64,000 nt of DNA, from positions 310,001 to 374,000 of the forward strand of contig NZ_JAFCJZ010000001.1 in assembly GCF_018130765.1 (NCBI RefSeq), written 5' to 3'. The notes beneath the pieces are model-generated. The model was not told the origin of the DNA, did not search any database, and saw nothing but the letters and a program-made list of their open reading frames with translations. Shown piece by piece: positions 45,073-53,652 of this stretch. The stretch is from Bradyrhizobium iriomotense (GTDB lineage: Bacteria; Pseudomonadota; Alphaproteobacteria; Rhizobiales; Xanthobacteraceae). Made by a program: the position numbers and the translations under genes. Each line of letters begins with the position of its first letter. Positions within the stretch are counted from its first letter, which is position 1.

Positions 45073-45603
45073 TCAGATCACCCGCCAGATCCATTCCATG
45101 ATCTTGGCGATCACGTCGCCGAACAGCAGCAGTGCGGCCGACCAGATCAGGGCCGAGACGAAATTGGCGATCTGGAAGCTCCAATAGGGCATCTCGAAGA
45201 TGCCGGCTGCGAGCGGCACCGAGGCCCGCAAGGGGCCGAAGAAGCGGCCGATGAAGATGCTGGGTATGCCCCAGTTGCGCACGAAGGCCTCGCCCCGGGG
45301 CAGGAGTTCCGGATAGCGCGAGAGCGGCCACATCTCGGCGACATGCTCCTTGTAGCGATAGCCGAACCAGTAGGAGACCCAGTCGCCCAGTGCCGCTCCG
45401 AGGCCGCCGGCGATCCAGACCGGATAGAAGTTGATGCCGCTCACCCCGATCAGCGCACCGATCGCCACCAGCGCGCCCCAGGCCGGGACCAACAGCGAGA
45501 TGAAGGCGAGCGACTCCCCGAAAGCCAGAAGGAAGACGATCGGAGCTGCCCAGGCCTGGTGAGCGCGCACGAAATCGGCCAGGGCGTGCGCAAACTGCTC
45601 CAT
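45073..45603 (-). CDS. DedA-family membrane protein
   Basis: A 176-residue DedA/SNARE-associated protein with four to five membrane segments. Conserved features are FGESLAFISLLVPAWGALV, GAALGDWVSYWFGYRY and the arginine-containing FIGRFFGPLRASVPLAAG. DedA proteins are implicated in lipid scrambling and envelope homeostasis. ATG at 45603. Upstream (45604-45876) there is no gene; a TGTGAC-N5-GTCACA palindrome at 45672-45688 is noted but unassigned. Confidence 0.93.
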   Translation of the reverse strand: MEQFAHALADFVRAHQAWAAPIVFLLAFGESLAFISLLVPAWGALVAIGALIGVSGINFYPVWIAGGLGAALGDWVSYWFGYRYKEHVAEMWPLSRYPELLPRGEAFVRNWGIPSIFIGRFFGPLRASVPLAAGIFEMPYWSFQIANFVSALIWSAALLLFGDVIAKIMEWIWRVI

Positions 45604-45876
45604 TCCAGAATAAGCCTTCCCGCTCGCTCAAGGTGCTGCTCGATGAAAACGACTGGTAAGCCAAGGACTTGTGTGACATCAAGTCACAAAAGCCGATCTA
45701 AACCGGTCCGAGACGTCAAATTGCCGGGAACTAATGGCAATGCGGCGTAAAATCGCCGGGATTGGCTCCCAACCACGCGGCTTGGCCGGCCCAGCGGTAA
45801 CCTTTCCAAGCCAGAAGTGGCATAGTCCGCTTAACCGATTCGCCGCCCAAGCGGCCCCCTAAGCACATCAAGATAT

Positions 45877-47922
45877 ATGTCCAAGCAGTTGAAGCCAAAA
45901 GCAAAAGACGATTTTTTCGGCGGTGATGAGCCCAAGCCCCGCGCCGCCGCCAAGGCTGCGCCGCGCGGAAGCGGCGGGGAAGCCGACTACACCGCAGCCG
46001 ACATCGAGGTGCTCGAAGGCCTCGAACCGGTGCGGCGCCGGCCCGGCATGTATATCGGCGGAACCGACGAGAAGGCGCTGCATCACCTGTTCGCCGAAGT
46101 CATCGACAATTCGATGGACGAGGCGCTGGCGGGACACGCGACCTTCATCGGCGTCGAGCTGAGCGCCGACGGGTTCCTGACCGTCACCGACAACGGCCGC
46201 GGCATCCCGATCGATCCGCACCCGAAATTCCCGAAGAAGTCGGCCCTCGAAGTCATCATGTGCACGCTGCATTCGGGCGGCAAGTTCGACAGCAAGGTCT
46301 ATGAGACCTCGGGCGGTCTGCACGGCGTCGGCATCTCCGTCGTCAACGCCCTCTCCTCGCGCCTCGAAGTCGAGGTCGCACGCAGCCAGAAGCTCTATCG
46401 CATGAGCTTTGAGCGCGGCCATCCCAAGGGCAAGCTCGAGGACCTCGGCAAGATCAACAACCGCCGCGGCACCCGCGTGCGCTTCAAGCCTGATACCGAC
46501 ATCTTCGGCGCCAAGGCCGCGTTCAAGCCGCAGCGCCTGTTCAAGATGACGCGCTCGAAGGCGTATCTGTTCGGCGGCGTCGAGATCCGCTGGAACTGCG
46601 CGCCCGAGCTGCTCAAGGGCGTCGAGGACGTGCCGCCGGAAGCGACGTTCCACTTCCCTGGTGGCCTCAAGGATTATCTCGCCGCGGCGATCCACGCCGA
46701 CACGCTGGTGCATCCGGACATCTTCTCGGGCAAGTCGGGCCGCAACGGCGCGCATGGCGCCTGCGAATGGGCCGTAGCCTGGACCGCAGATGCCGACGGC
46801 TTCCTGTCCTCCTACACCAACACCGTGCCGACGCCCGACGGTGGCACGCACGAATCCGGCCTGCGCAGCGCGCTTTTGCGCGGCCTGAAGGATCACGCCG
46901 AGCGCGTCGGCCAGGGCAAGCGCGCCTCGTCCATCACCTCGGAAGACGTGATGGTGGGCGCGGCCGTGATGCTCTCGGTGTTCGTGCGCGAGCCCGAATT
47001 CCAGGGGCAGACCAAGGATCGCCTCGCCACCGCCGAAGCGCAGCGCATCGTCGAGCAGGCGATGAAGGATCCGTTCGACCATTGGCTGTCGGGCAATCCG
47101 AACATGGCGAACCGCCTGCTCGACTTCGTCATCGACCGCGCCGAGGAGCGGCTGCGGCGCCGCCAGGAAAAAGAAACGGCGCGCAAGACCGCCGGCAAGA
47201 AGCTGCGCCTGCCCGGCAAGCTCGCCGACTGCACCGATGCCGGCACCGAAGGCTCCGAGCTCTTCATCGTCGAAGGCGACTCGGCAGGTGGCAGCGCCAA
47301 GCAGGCGCGCGACCGCAAGACGCAAGCGGTTCTGCCGCTGCGCGGCAAGATCCTCAACGTCGCCTCCGCCGGCAAGGACAAGCTGACCGCGAACGCGCAG
47401 CTCTCCGACCTCGTGCAGGCGATCGGCTGCGGTCAGCTCGCGCAGTACCGCGAAGAGGATCTGCGCTATCAGCGCATCATCATCATGACCGACGCCGACG
47501 TCGACGGCGCTCACATTGCTTCGCTGCTGATCACCTTCTTCTACCGGCAGATGCCGCGGCTGATCGACGAGGGCCACCTCTTCCTCGCGGTGCCGCCGCT
47601 CTACAAGCTCACTCACGGCTCGAAATCGGTCTACGCCCGCGACGACGCGCACAAGGAGGCGTTGCTCAAGAGCGCGTTCAACGCCAACGCCAAGGTCGAG
47701 GTGAACCGCTTCAAAGGCCTCGGCGAGATGATGCCGGCGCAGCTCAAGGAAACCACCATGGATCCGAGCAAGCGGACGCTGCTCAAGGTGGTCTTGCTCG
47801 CCGACGACCGCGACACGACGGCGGATTCGGTGGAACGGCTGATGGGCACCAAGGCCGAAGCGCGCTTCGCCTTCATCTCGGACAAGGCCGAATTTGCCAG
47901 CGAGGAGCTGCTTGACGTCTGA
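45877..47922 (+). CDS. parE: DNA topoisomerase IV subunit B
   Basis: A 681-residue GHKL-type II topoisomerase subunit. ATP site: VIDNSMDEALAG, VTDNGRGIPIDPHPK and SGGLHGVGISVVNALS; Toprim: VEGDSAGGSAKQARDR and IIMTDADVDGAHIASLL. ParE versus GyrB is argued by length (GyrB is near 800) and by the absence of the GyrB insert. It partners with ParC, encoded elsewhere, to decatenate chromosomes. The poorly conserved first 35 residues (Lys/Ala/Pro) precede the GHKL fold. A terminator follows at 47941. Confidence 0.95.
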   Translation: MSKQLKPKAKDDFFGGDEPKPRAAAKAAPRGSGGEADYTAADIEVLEGLEPVRRRPGMYIGGTDEKALHHLFAEVIDNSMDEALAGHATFIGVELSADGFLTVTDNGRGIPIDPHPKFPKKSALEVIMCTLHSGGKFDSKVYETSGGLHGVGISVVNALSSRLEVEVARSQKLYRMSFERGHPKGKLEDLGKINNRRGTRVRFKPDTDIFGAKAAFKPQRLFKMTRSKAYLFGGVEIRWNCAPELLKGVEDVPPEATFHFPGGLKDYLAAAIHADTLVHPDIFSGKSGRNGAHGACEWAVAWTADADGFLSSYTNTVPTPDGGTHESGLRSALLRGLKDHAERVGQGKRASSITSEDVMVGAAVMLSVFVREPEFQGQTKDRLATAEAQRIVEQAMKDPFDHWLSGNPNMANRLLDFVIDRAEERLRRRQEKETARKTAGKKLRLPGKLADCTDAGTEGSELFIVEGDSAGGSAKQARDRKTQAVLPLRGKILNVASAGKDKLTANAQLSDLVQAIGCGQLAQYREEDLRYQRIIIMTDADVDGAHIASLLITFFYRQMPRLIDEGHLFLAVPPLYKLTHGSKSVYARDDAHKEALLKSAFNANAKVEVNRFKGLGEMMPAQLKETTMDPSKRTLLKVVLLADDRDTTADSVERLMGTKAEARFAFISDKAEFASEELLDV

Positions 47923-47940
47923 CGTCACGCCCTCCCGTCA

Positions 47941-47980
47941 AAAAAGCCCCCGGCTCCATCAGGGTCCGGGGGCTTTTTTC
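47941..47980 (+). terminator. Strong Rho-independent terminator of parE
   Basis: AAAAAAGCCCCCGG and CCGGGGGCTTTTTT form perfect 14-base arms around a 12-base loop, 18 bases past the stop. The flanking A- and T-runs make it potentially active in both directions. Confidence 0.93.
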
Positions 47981-48035
47981 ATGTGTGGGGACGATAACCC
48001 CGTCCGTCCCGGCGATTCCTTCAGAAGCGCGACTC

Positions 48036-48124
48036 GGCCAGCGACTCAGCGGCGCCAAGTCTGAGGCAGGATTGCCTGCGTTTCGGACAAAGCCGAATTT
48101 GCTAACGAAAACTTACCCGGACCC
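48036..48124 (+). pseudogene. Decayed copy of the parE 3' end
   Basis: Bases 48083-48108 match parE 47878-47903 with only three transitions (23 of 26). In translation the segment reads QRLSGAKSEA, then after a one-base frame change GRIACVSDKAEFANENL, against the intact ParE tail ERLMGTKAEARFAFISDKAEFASEEL. Most changes are synonymous or conservative, which suggests a formerly coding copy and not chance. No start codon or upstream coding part survives. It lies just past the parE terminator. Confidence 0.65.
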
Positions 48125-48330
48125 GCAGCTCGGACATCCGCATAACGCACTGATATTACGTAGATTTTTCGATATCCGGCATCATCACCTCAAAACCCTG
48201 CCGACCGGCGTTTTCCGGCGACTGTGCCTGCCACGCAACAGCTTTTCGGCGGGAAACGTCTATAGTCCGGGCATCAGATGACACGGACTTCAGTGCGCTC
48301 GCGCCTGCTACCAAGGTTGGGGATTTTATC
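48125..48330 (+). other. Non-coding leader of the beta-barrel gene
   Basis: The 350 bases between the parE terminator and the beta-barrel start contain the parE remnant and this stretch, in which I see no gene. It ends with AAGGTTGGGGATTTTATC before the ATG and presumably holds the promoter; no confident -35/-10 pair is evident. Confidence 0.5.
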
Positions 48331-49113
48331 ATGAAGAAGATTTTGCTGGCTCTGACCGCGGTTGCGGCGATGACCGGTTCGGCCTCGGCGGCTGACCTCG
48401 CTGCTCGTCCTTACGTGAAGGCCCCGGTTGCGGCTCCCGTCGCTAACTGGACTGGCTTCTACATCTTCGGTGGCGGCGGCGGCGGCCTCTCGAACGCCGA
48501 CCAGTCCGTCCAGACCACGGTCGGCGCGGTTCCGCTGACCATTACCCAGCGTCAGGGTGGCTCGGGCTGGTTCGGCACCGTCGGCCTCGGCTACGACTGG
48601 CAGTTCAGCGGCACCTGGGTCGCCGGCGTGTTCGCTGACGGTCAGTTCGGCAGCATCCGCGCCACGGTTCAGGATCCGATCAATGGCTGGACCGGCAACC
48701 AGAAGCTGGAAGACTCCTGGGCCGCTGGTGTTCGCCTCGGCTGGCTGGTCGCTCCGAACGTTCTCTCCTACGTCAACGGCGGTTACTCCGGCGCTCACTT
48801 CGGCCAGACCAACTTCCTGACCCTGGCTGGCGTGCCGGCCGGTGCTCACCTCGGCAGCTACAACCGCAACGGCTGGTTCATCGGCGGCGGCGTCGAGAAC
48901 AGCCTGAACATCTTCGGCATCACCTCGCCCGGCTGGTTCATGAAGACCGAGTATCGTTCGGCCTTCTACAACGCCAAGACCCAGACCGAGCTGTCCGACG
49001 TCGGCAACGTGCCGCTCGCCAACAGCATCCGCGCCAACAGCTGGAACCAGACGATCTCGACCTCGCTGGTCTACCGCTTTAACTGGACCGGTCCGGTCGT
49101 CGCGAAGTACTGA
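48331..49113 (+). CDS. Outer-membrane beta-barrel protein (Omp31/OmpA-like porin family)
   Basis: A 260-residue protein with signal peptide (KKILLALTAVAAMTGSASA) and the Rhizobiales beta-barrel start ADLAARPYVKAPVAAPVANW then TGFYIFGG. Alternating aromatic strands (GWFGTVGLGYDWQFSG, WFMKTEYRSAFYN) end in the terminal strand LVYRFNWTGPVVAKY with a C-terminal aromatic, as outer-membrane proteins have. Codon use is strongly biased to C-ending codons, suggesting high expression. An unrelated terminator follows at 49151. Confidence 0.92.
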   Translation: MKKILLALTAVAAMTGSASAADLAARPYVKAPVAAPVANWTGFYIFGGGGGGLSNADQSVQTTVGAVPLTITQRQGGSGWFGTVGLGYDWQFSGTWVAGVFADGQFGSIRATVQDPINGWTGNQKLEDSWAAGVRLGWLVAPNVLSYVNGGYSGAHFGQTNFLTLAGVPAGAHLGSYNRNGWFIGGGVENSLNIFGITSPGWFMKTEYRSAFYNAKTQTELSDVGNVPLANSIRANSWNQTISTSLVYRFNWTGPVVAKY

Positions 49114-49150
49114 GCGACCAAATACTGATCCGAACGCAAGTTCAGACGTC

Positions 49151-49178
49151 AAAGCCCCGGCATCGTCCGGGGCTTTTT
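49151..49178 (+). terminator. Rho-independent terminator after the beta-barrel gene
   Basis: AAAGCCCCGG and CCGGGGCTTT pair around a six-base loop, followed by a T-run. It lies between this gene and a convergent gene on the minus strand, and could serve both. Confidence 0.92.
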
Positions 49179-49192
49179 CGTTTCAAGGCGCA

Positions 49193-49815
49193 TTAGTGCG
49201 CGACGCTCGCCTTCGGTGCCCCATACGCGCCGGTGAGCCGGGCTTCGATCGCGACCCAATCGGCATCCGTGATCGCCTCACCCCGTGCATCGCGAAAGGC
49301 CATGGCTTCGGCCCGGGCGATGCCGAACCGCCGGATGCCGGAATCATCGGCTGCCTTGCCATAAGTCAGCGCAGCCACGCGTGCGATGGTGAGGCCATAG
49401 TCGCAGGCGCCGCCGCCTCGCGGCGGGCCTGCCACCAGTCCAGTTCGAGACGAGCGGCCGCCTCCACGTCGAATGCCACAGGCGCGGCGGGCGCAAAGTA
49501 GGCCATGAGGGCCGGCAACGCCGCATCGGCCTCCCGACGCGACCGCGTCGGCTGGAACGTCCTGGCCGCCTCGGCCGCGTTGAACGCGACATGCAAGCTC
49601 TGAAGCGGCGAGAAGCCGAACTGCGTCCGCACCAATGTGTAGAGATGACGGACCAGCGCGACATAGCGCTTGTCGTAATAGTCGCGCCACATCGCAGTCT
49701 CCAGCCGCGCCATCTCGGCCGGATCGAACGCCCGCAGATCCGCGTGACGCGGAATGACGGCATAGGCCACCGCCAGTGCGGCTGCAGCCCCCAGGATGAT
49801 CTTGCGAACGGACAT
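49193..49815 (-). pseudogene. Frameshifted gene for a small exported or anchored protein of unknown family
   Basis: Starting at ATG 49815 (MSVRKIILGAAAALAVAYAV, with AGGAGG directly upstream) the frame runs as a normal protein through RLELDWWQARREAAAP, then becomes nonsense. The other frame continues sensibly from near 49410 (DYGLTIARVAALTYGKAADD) to the stop at 49193 (YGAPKASVAH). A single extra base (or two missing) in the GC-rich stretch 49405-49430 explains it. The restored protein would be about 206 residues with one N-terminal membrane segment. Either a true pseudogene or a sequencing error in a repetitive GC tract. Function unknown. Confidence 0.8.
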
Positions 49816-49961
49816 GCGTCCTCCTCGCAGCCTTGCAGCCTTGCAGCCACGGCCCATTGTATCCGAACCGAAGCTACGGTTAGTCTGGCGCCAAGCTTTC
49901 GTGATTGCGGCAATCCTTGATGCCGCGGACCGCGACAGAACCAGACCGACGGGAGGAATGC

Positions 49962-50147
49962 ATGCGCAGATTTCTGCTTGTAGCAGGCCTGTTTGCGACT
50001 GCCGTCGGGCTGCTCTGGATCGGACAGGGCACAGGCACCGTTCCCTGGCCGCGATCGAGCTTCATGGTCAACCAGCTGCAATGGGCCGGCTATGGCGCAG
50101 CCATGGCCAGCTTCGGGCTGGTGCTGATCTGGCAGAGCAACCAATAG
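49962..50147 (+). CDS. Small two-helix membrane protein
   Basis: A 61-residue product (MRRFLLVAGLFATAVGLLW) with two hydrophobic segments; the second is WAGYGAAMASFGLVLIWQ. The region between has TGTVPWPRSSFMVNQLQW. ATG 49962 has GGGAGGAATGC upstream, an excellent site, so expression is likely. It is 20 bases before the SDR gene and probably in one transcript. The family is unknown to me but such sequences are widespread in Bradyrhizobium. Confidence 0.8.
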   Translation: MRRFLLVAGLFATAVGLLWIGQGTGTVPWPRSSFMVNQLQWAGYGAAMASFGLVLIWQSNQ

Positions 50148-50167
50148 AAGAAACCAGGGAATACAGC

Positions 50168-50938
50168 ATGACATCCAACCGGTTCGATCTTCGCGGCAAG
50201 GTCGCGGTCGTCACAGGAGGCAATGGCGGCATCGGGCTTGGCCTGGCGCATGGACTTGCCGACGCCGGCGCCAATATCGCCGTGGTCGGACGCAACGAAA
50301 CCAAATCGGCCGCGGCCGTTGCCGATCTCAAGCAACGTGGCGTGAAGGCGATTGCGGTTGCCACCGACGTGACCGACAAGGCGGCCGTCGCCGCCATGAT
50401 CGACCGCGTCATCAAGGAATTCGGCCGCATCGACATTCTCATCAACAATGCCGGCATGAGCATCCGCAAGCCGCCGCACGAGCTCGAGCTCGACGAGTGG
50501 AACAAGGTGATCGACACCAACCTCACCAGCGCCTTCGTGTGCTCGAAGCTGGCCTATCCGGCGCTGAAGGCCTCCGGCAACGGCAAGGTGATCAACATCG
50601 GCTCGATGATGTCGATCTTCGGCGCGAGCTTTGCGACCGCCTATGCGGCGAGCAAGGGCGGCATCGTGCAGTACACGCGCGCCTGCGCCAATGCCTGGGC
50701 ACCCGACAACATCCAGGTCAATGCCATCCTGCCGGGCTGGATCGACACCGACCTCACCCGCGGCGCGCGGCAGCAGGTTGCGGGCTTGCACGAGCGCGTG
50801 CTGGCGCGCACGCCTGCGGGGCGCTGGGGCGATATTGATGACTTCGCGGGCATCGCGGTGTTCCTCGCCTCGCCGGCGTCGAACTTCGTCACGGGCACCG
50901 CGATCCCCGTCGATGGCGGGTTCTCGGTGATGGCCTAA
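50168..50938 (+). CDS. SDR-family oxidoreductase (gluconate 5-dehydrogenase/KduD-like)
   Basis: A 256-residue classical SDR with loop TGGNGGIGLGLA, NNAGMS, catalytic Ser in NIGSMMSIFG and Tyr/Lys in YAASKGG. The line LPGWIDTDLTR and VDGGFSVMA match sugar-acid dehydrogenases such as gluconate 5-dehydrogenase and 2-deoxy-gluconate 3-dehydrogenase. ATG 50168; SD-like CAGGGAA upstream. Actual substrate not shown. It ends just before a bidirectional terminator. Confidence 0.9.
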   Translation: MTSNRFDLRGKVAVVTGGNGGIGLGLAHGLADAGANIAVVGRNETKSAAAVADLKQRGVKAIAVATDVTDKAAVAAMIDRVIKEFGRIDILINNAGMSIRKPPHELELDEWNKVIDTNLTSAFVCSKLAYPALKASGNGKVINIGSMMSIFGASFATAYAASKGGIVQYTRACANAWAPDNIQVNAILPGWIDTDLTRGARQQVAGLHERVLARTPAGRWGDIDDFAGIAVFLASPASNFVTGTAIPVDGGFSVMA

Positions 50939-50969
50939 GGCCTTCCGTCCGAACGCTGCACGCAAAAAG

Positions 50970-50993
50970 AAGCCCCGGCGTTGCCGGGGCTTT
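50970..50993. terminator. Bidirectional terminator between SDR and beta-barrel genes
   Basis: AAGCCCCGGC and GCCGGGGCTT, three-base loop, flanked by A- and T-rich ends, in the space between two convergent genes. Confidence 0.88.
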
Positions 50994-51039
50994 GAATTTG
51001 GCAGAGATCGTCTTCTTTTGCTGATTGGTCGTTCGTTGC

Positions 51040-51801
51040 TCAGTAGCGCGCGATGACCGGCGCGTCGAACTTGTAGCTCGCGCGCACGACCGCCCACTGG
51101 ATGTCGCGCGGCTTGGCATCGAAGGTGTAGTTACCCGCGAGGCCGCCGAGCTGATAGGTCTGGCTGCCGAAGGCAGCATAGTTGTATTCGAGGCCGACGA
51201 TCCAGTTGCGGGTCACGCCGTATTCCCAGCCGGCGCCGACGGTCCAGCCATTGGCCCAGTGAGTCTGACCGCCCGTGGCCGTCACAACCGGGTCGGTGAC
51301 CGAGAGCCGGTTGTTGACGCCCGCGTAGCCGCCCTTGATGTAGAAGAGGTTGTTCTGCACGGCAAAGCCGGCGCGGCCGACGACCGTCGCCAGCACATTG
51401 GCACGCCAGGAGAACACGTCGTTCGCCGGGGCGAAGGCGGTGTTCGTGAACGTGCCCTTGTTGTCGAGGCCGGAGATCGTGCCTTCCATGCCGAACACGA
51501 AGTTGTTGGCCTGCCAGTTGTAGCCGATCTGGGCGCCGCCCATGATTCCGGAGCTGCGCTGACGATAGCCCTCGCCCGGGAGCAGATCGCCGAACGCCGC
51601 GCCAGTGCCGTTGTTGATGAACTGCTCGTTGGTCCATGCGCCACCGATGTGGCCGCCGACATAGAAACCGGTCCAGTTGAACAGCGGCTCGACATAGGCG
51701 GGCGCCTTCGTGTAGCGCGCACCGAGATCTGCGGCGGAGGCGGCGCCGGTCGAAACCAGAGCGGTCGTGCAGGCGAAGGCGGCAATCAATTTGTTACGCA
51801 T
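51040..51801 (-). CDS. Outer-membrane beta-barrel protein (Omp31/OmpA-like), second copy
   Basis: A 253-residue protein with signal peptide (RNKLIAAFACTTALVSTGAASAA trimmed) and mature start ADLGARYTKAPAYVEPLFNW. It repeats the pattern of the gene at 48331: FNWTGFYVGGHIGGAW, GGAQIGYNWQANNFVFGM, and a final strand ending FDAPVIARY. The two differ enough to be separate family members, not a recent duplication. ATG 51801 follows GGGGTG. High GC-ending codon bias suggests abundance in the envelope. Confidence 0.92.
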   Translation of the reverse strand: MRNKLIAAFACTTALVSTGAASAADLGARYTKAPAYVEPLFNWTGFYVGGHIGGAWTNEQFINNGTGAAFGDLLPGEGYRQRSSGIMGGAQIGYNWQANNFVFGMEGTISGLDNKGTFTNTAFAPANDVFSWRANVLATVVGRAGFAVQNNLFYIKGGYAGVNNRLSVTDPVVTATGGQTHWANGWTVGAGWEYGVTRNWIVGLEYNYAAFGSQTYQLGGLAGNYTFDAKPRDIQWAVVRASYKFDAPVIARY

Positions 51802-51946
51802 GGTACACCCCGTGTCCTTTGATGGGCGCACGCTCACACGCAACTCTTACTCAAATTTGAATCAAGAAAGTTAAGACGCCGGATTGGCCATCAGCGCGCT
51901 TGAATCCATCGGCGCTGTTGCACGCACGCAACGCGCCGCGCGCGAT

Positions 51947-53215
51947 TTAACGCGACATTATCCCTACCGAATGGTGCTGCGACGATGCCGGCGCGGCCTT
52001 CGACTGCACGTGCTCGGGCCGCACACCGAGCGCAATCAACCGCGCCGGAATGCCCTGCAGCCACGGCAGCGCGGTGATGAGGCGCACGATCAGCGGCACC
52101 TTCAGCGGCCGGTCACCGCTCTGCAAGGCGCCGCTGATGATGTTGTTCTGCACGACCACCTGCATGCGTTGCGTCATCCTCACCGGAAACTCGCGCCGGC
52201 GGCGCACGGCGTCGAGCTCATCCTCGGACGGACAGCCACGCTGAAGCTTGTCCGCGAGCAGATTGGCGGTCGCGACCGCGTCCTGCACGGCGAGATTGAC
52301 GCCGACGCCGCCGACCGGCGACATCGCATGCGCAGCATCGCCGATGAGAAGCAGGCCCGGCCGCGTCCAGCGCTCGAGGCGATTGATCGCCACAGTGAGC
52401 AGCTTGACGTCGTCAAAGCTCTTCACGTCGGCAATGCCGGACCGAAGGACCGGCGCCATGCGCACGACGTCGTCGAGCAGTGCCTGCAATCCCCTCGCCT
52501 TCACCGCCTCGTATTGTCCCTTGGCGATGACATAGGCGCATTGCCAATAATCGCCGCGATCGAAGGTGATCATCATCTTGCCGGGTTCGATGCGCGCAAA
52601 CAGGTTCTCGGTCTCGTCGGCCTTGCGGCCGGCGCGGAACCACAGCACGTCCATCGGCGCGCCGATCTCCTCGACTTCGAGGCCGGAGTGCTCGCGCACC
52701 GTCGAATGCCGGCCGTCGCAGGCAATCGTGAGATCGGCCTCGATGTCGATGTCGCCGTCCGGCGTCTTCGCCCGGACGCCGGCGATGGTATCGCCGCGGC
52801 GGATCAGATCGACAGCCTCGGTGCTCATCATGACCTTGAGCGATGCGAAGCGCCGGCCCTCTTCGCGCAGGAAATTGAGGAAGTCCCATTGCGGCATAAA
52901 AGCGATGAACGGGTACTTCGTGTGCAGCCGGCCGAGATCGGCGATCCGCACCGGCGTGCCGCCGAACAGTCCGTCCATCTTCTGCAAGCGTTGGTGCGGC
53001 AGCTTCAGGAAGCCGTCGATCAGGCCGAGCTCGTCCATCACCTGAAGCGTCGAGGGATGCACGGTGTCGCCGCGAAAGTCGCGGAAGAAATCCGCATGCT
53101 TCTCCAGCACTACGACGTCGATGCCAGCACGCCCGAGGAGATAGCCGAGCATCATGCCGGCGGGCCCACCACCGACGACACAGCACCGGACTTTTACGGA
53201 GGAACTCGGGTTCAA
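51947..53215 (-). CDS. FAD-dependent monooxygenase (PheA/TfdB/UbiH-like group A)
   Basis: A 422-residue flavoprotein. The FAD-binding GGGPAGMMLGYLLGRAG, the second motif TIACDGRHSTVREHSG and LLIGDAAHAMSPVGGVG are all present, defining group A aromatic-type hydroxylases. The only plausible start is TTG at 53215 (MNPSSSVKV), unusual but needed to keep the Rossmann motif. The tail from about 395 is not conserved. No aromatic-degradation neighbours are seen, so a role in secondary or quinone metabolism is possible. Confidence 0.9.
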   Translation of the reverse strand: MNPSSSVKVRCCVVGGGPAGMMLGYLLGRAGIDVVVLEKHADFFRDFRGDTVHPSTLQVMDELGLIDGFLKLPHQRLQKMDGLFGGTPVRIADLGRLHTKYPFIAFMPQWDFLNFLREEGRRFASLKVMMSTEAVDLIRRGDTIAGVRAKTPDGDIDIEADLTIACDGRHSTVREHSGLEVEEIGAPMDVLWFRAGRKADETENLFARIEPGKMMITFDRGDYWQCAYVIAKGQYEAVKARGLQALLDDVVRMAPVLRSGIADVKSFDDVKLLTVAINRLERWTRPGLLLIGDAAHAMSPVGGVGVNLAVQDAVATANLLADKLQRGCPSEDELDAVRRRREFPVRMTQRMQVVVQNNIISGALQSGDRPLKVPLIVRLITALPWLQGIPARLIALGVRPEHVQSKAAPASSQHHSVGIMSR

Positions 53216-53334
53216 GGCCGCCCTCGTTTACGACTTAAGTTTTCTGTGCGGTGCAGCACGCAAGTTTAATTTGCCGCAATTGCGAATGCCCGTTAGCGTT
53301 TCTGCAAAATTCGATTTGCCTTCAGGAAATTGCA

Positions 53335-53619
53335 GTGCAGACGATCCTTATACTGCTCGGCGTGTGGATCTTGATCAACGTGCTATTCGTCGTGATCATG
53401 ATCCCGCCGCGCAAGCCGCAGAACCCCGACCCGGGCCCGACCGGCACGCTGGCGCCGGTGCCCATCAACCAGAACGGCTATCCGTTCGAAGAGCAGGAGA
53501 AGCTCCTGCTGCGCCACGTCGTCATCTCGATCGCGATGGGCGCGTTCTTCTCGCTGGCGCCTCCGTTGATGGAGGCCATTGAGTCCATCAAGCGCTTGTT
53601 CAGAAGGCGGCGCGCGTAG
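53335..53619 (+). CDS. Small two-helix membrane protein
   Basis: A 94-residue product beginning with GTG: MQTILILLGVWILINVLFVV, then a proline-rich linker (IPPRKPQNPDPGPTGT), a charged stretch, and a second hydrophobic region ISIAMGAFFSLAPPLM followed by a basic end (RLFRRRRA). AGGAAATTGCA precedes the start. Family unknown; the frame upstream from 53251 lacks similar quality. It is convergent with the caspase gene. Confidence 0.7.
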   Translation: MQTILILLGVWILINVLFVVIMIPPRKPQNPDPGPTGTLAPVPINQNGYPFEEQEKLLLRHVVISIAMGAFFSLAPPLMEAIESIKRLFRRRRA

Positions 53620-53652
53620 CGGACGCGCGCTCGATACTGCCCGCCGGCATAA

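Noticed and set aside
45672..45688. TGTGAC-N5-GTCACA palindrome resembling a CRP/FNR site upstream of dedA and parE
   Set aside because: The spacer is one base different from the CRP consensus and it is a single weak match, so I did not call it as a site.
45868..47928. Open frame of 686 codons antisense to parE
   Set aside because: ParE motifs are all in the plus frame; the antisense frame is a by-product of GC-rich third positions and has no recognisable domain or ribosome site.
48331..51801. Recent duplication of the two beta-barrel genes
   Set aside because: They share only the family N-terminal and C-terminal patterns; strand sequences in between differ widely, so they are separate old paralogues.
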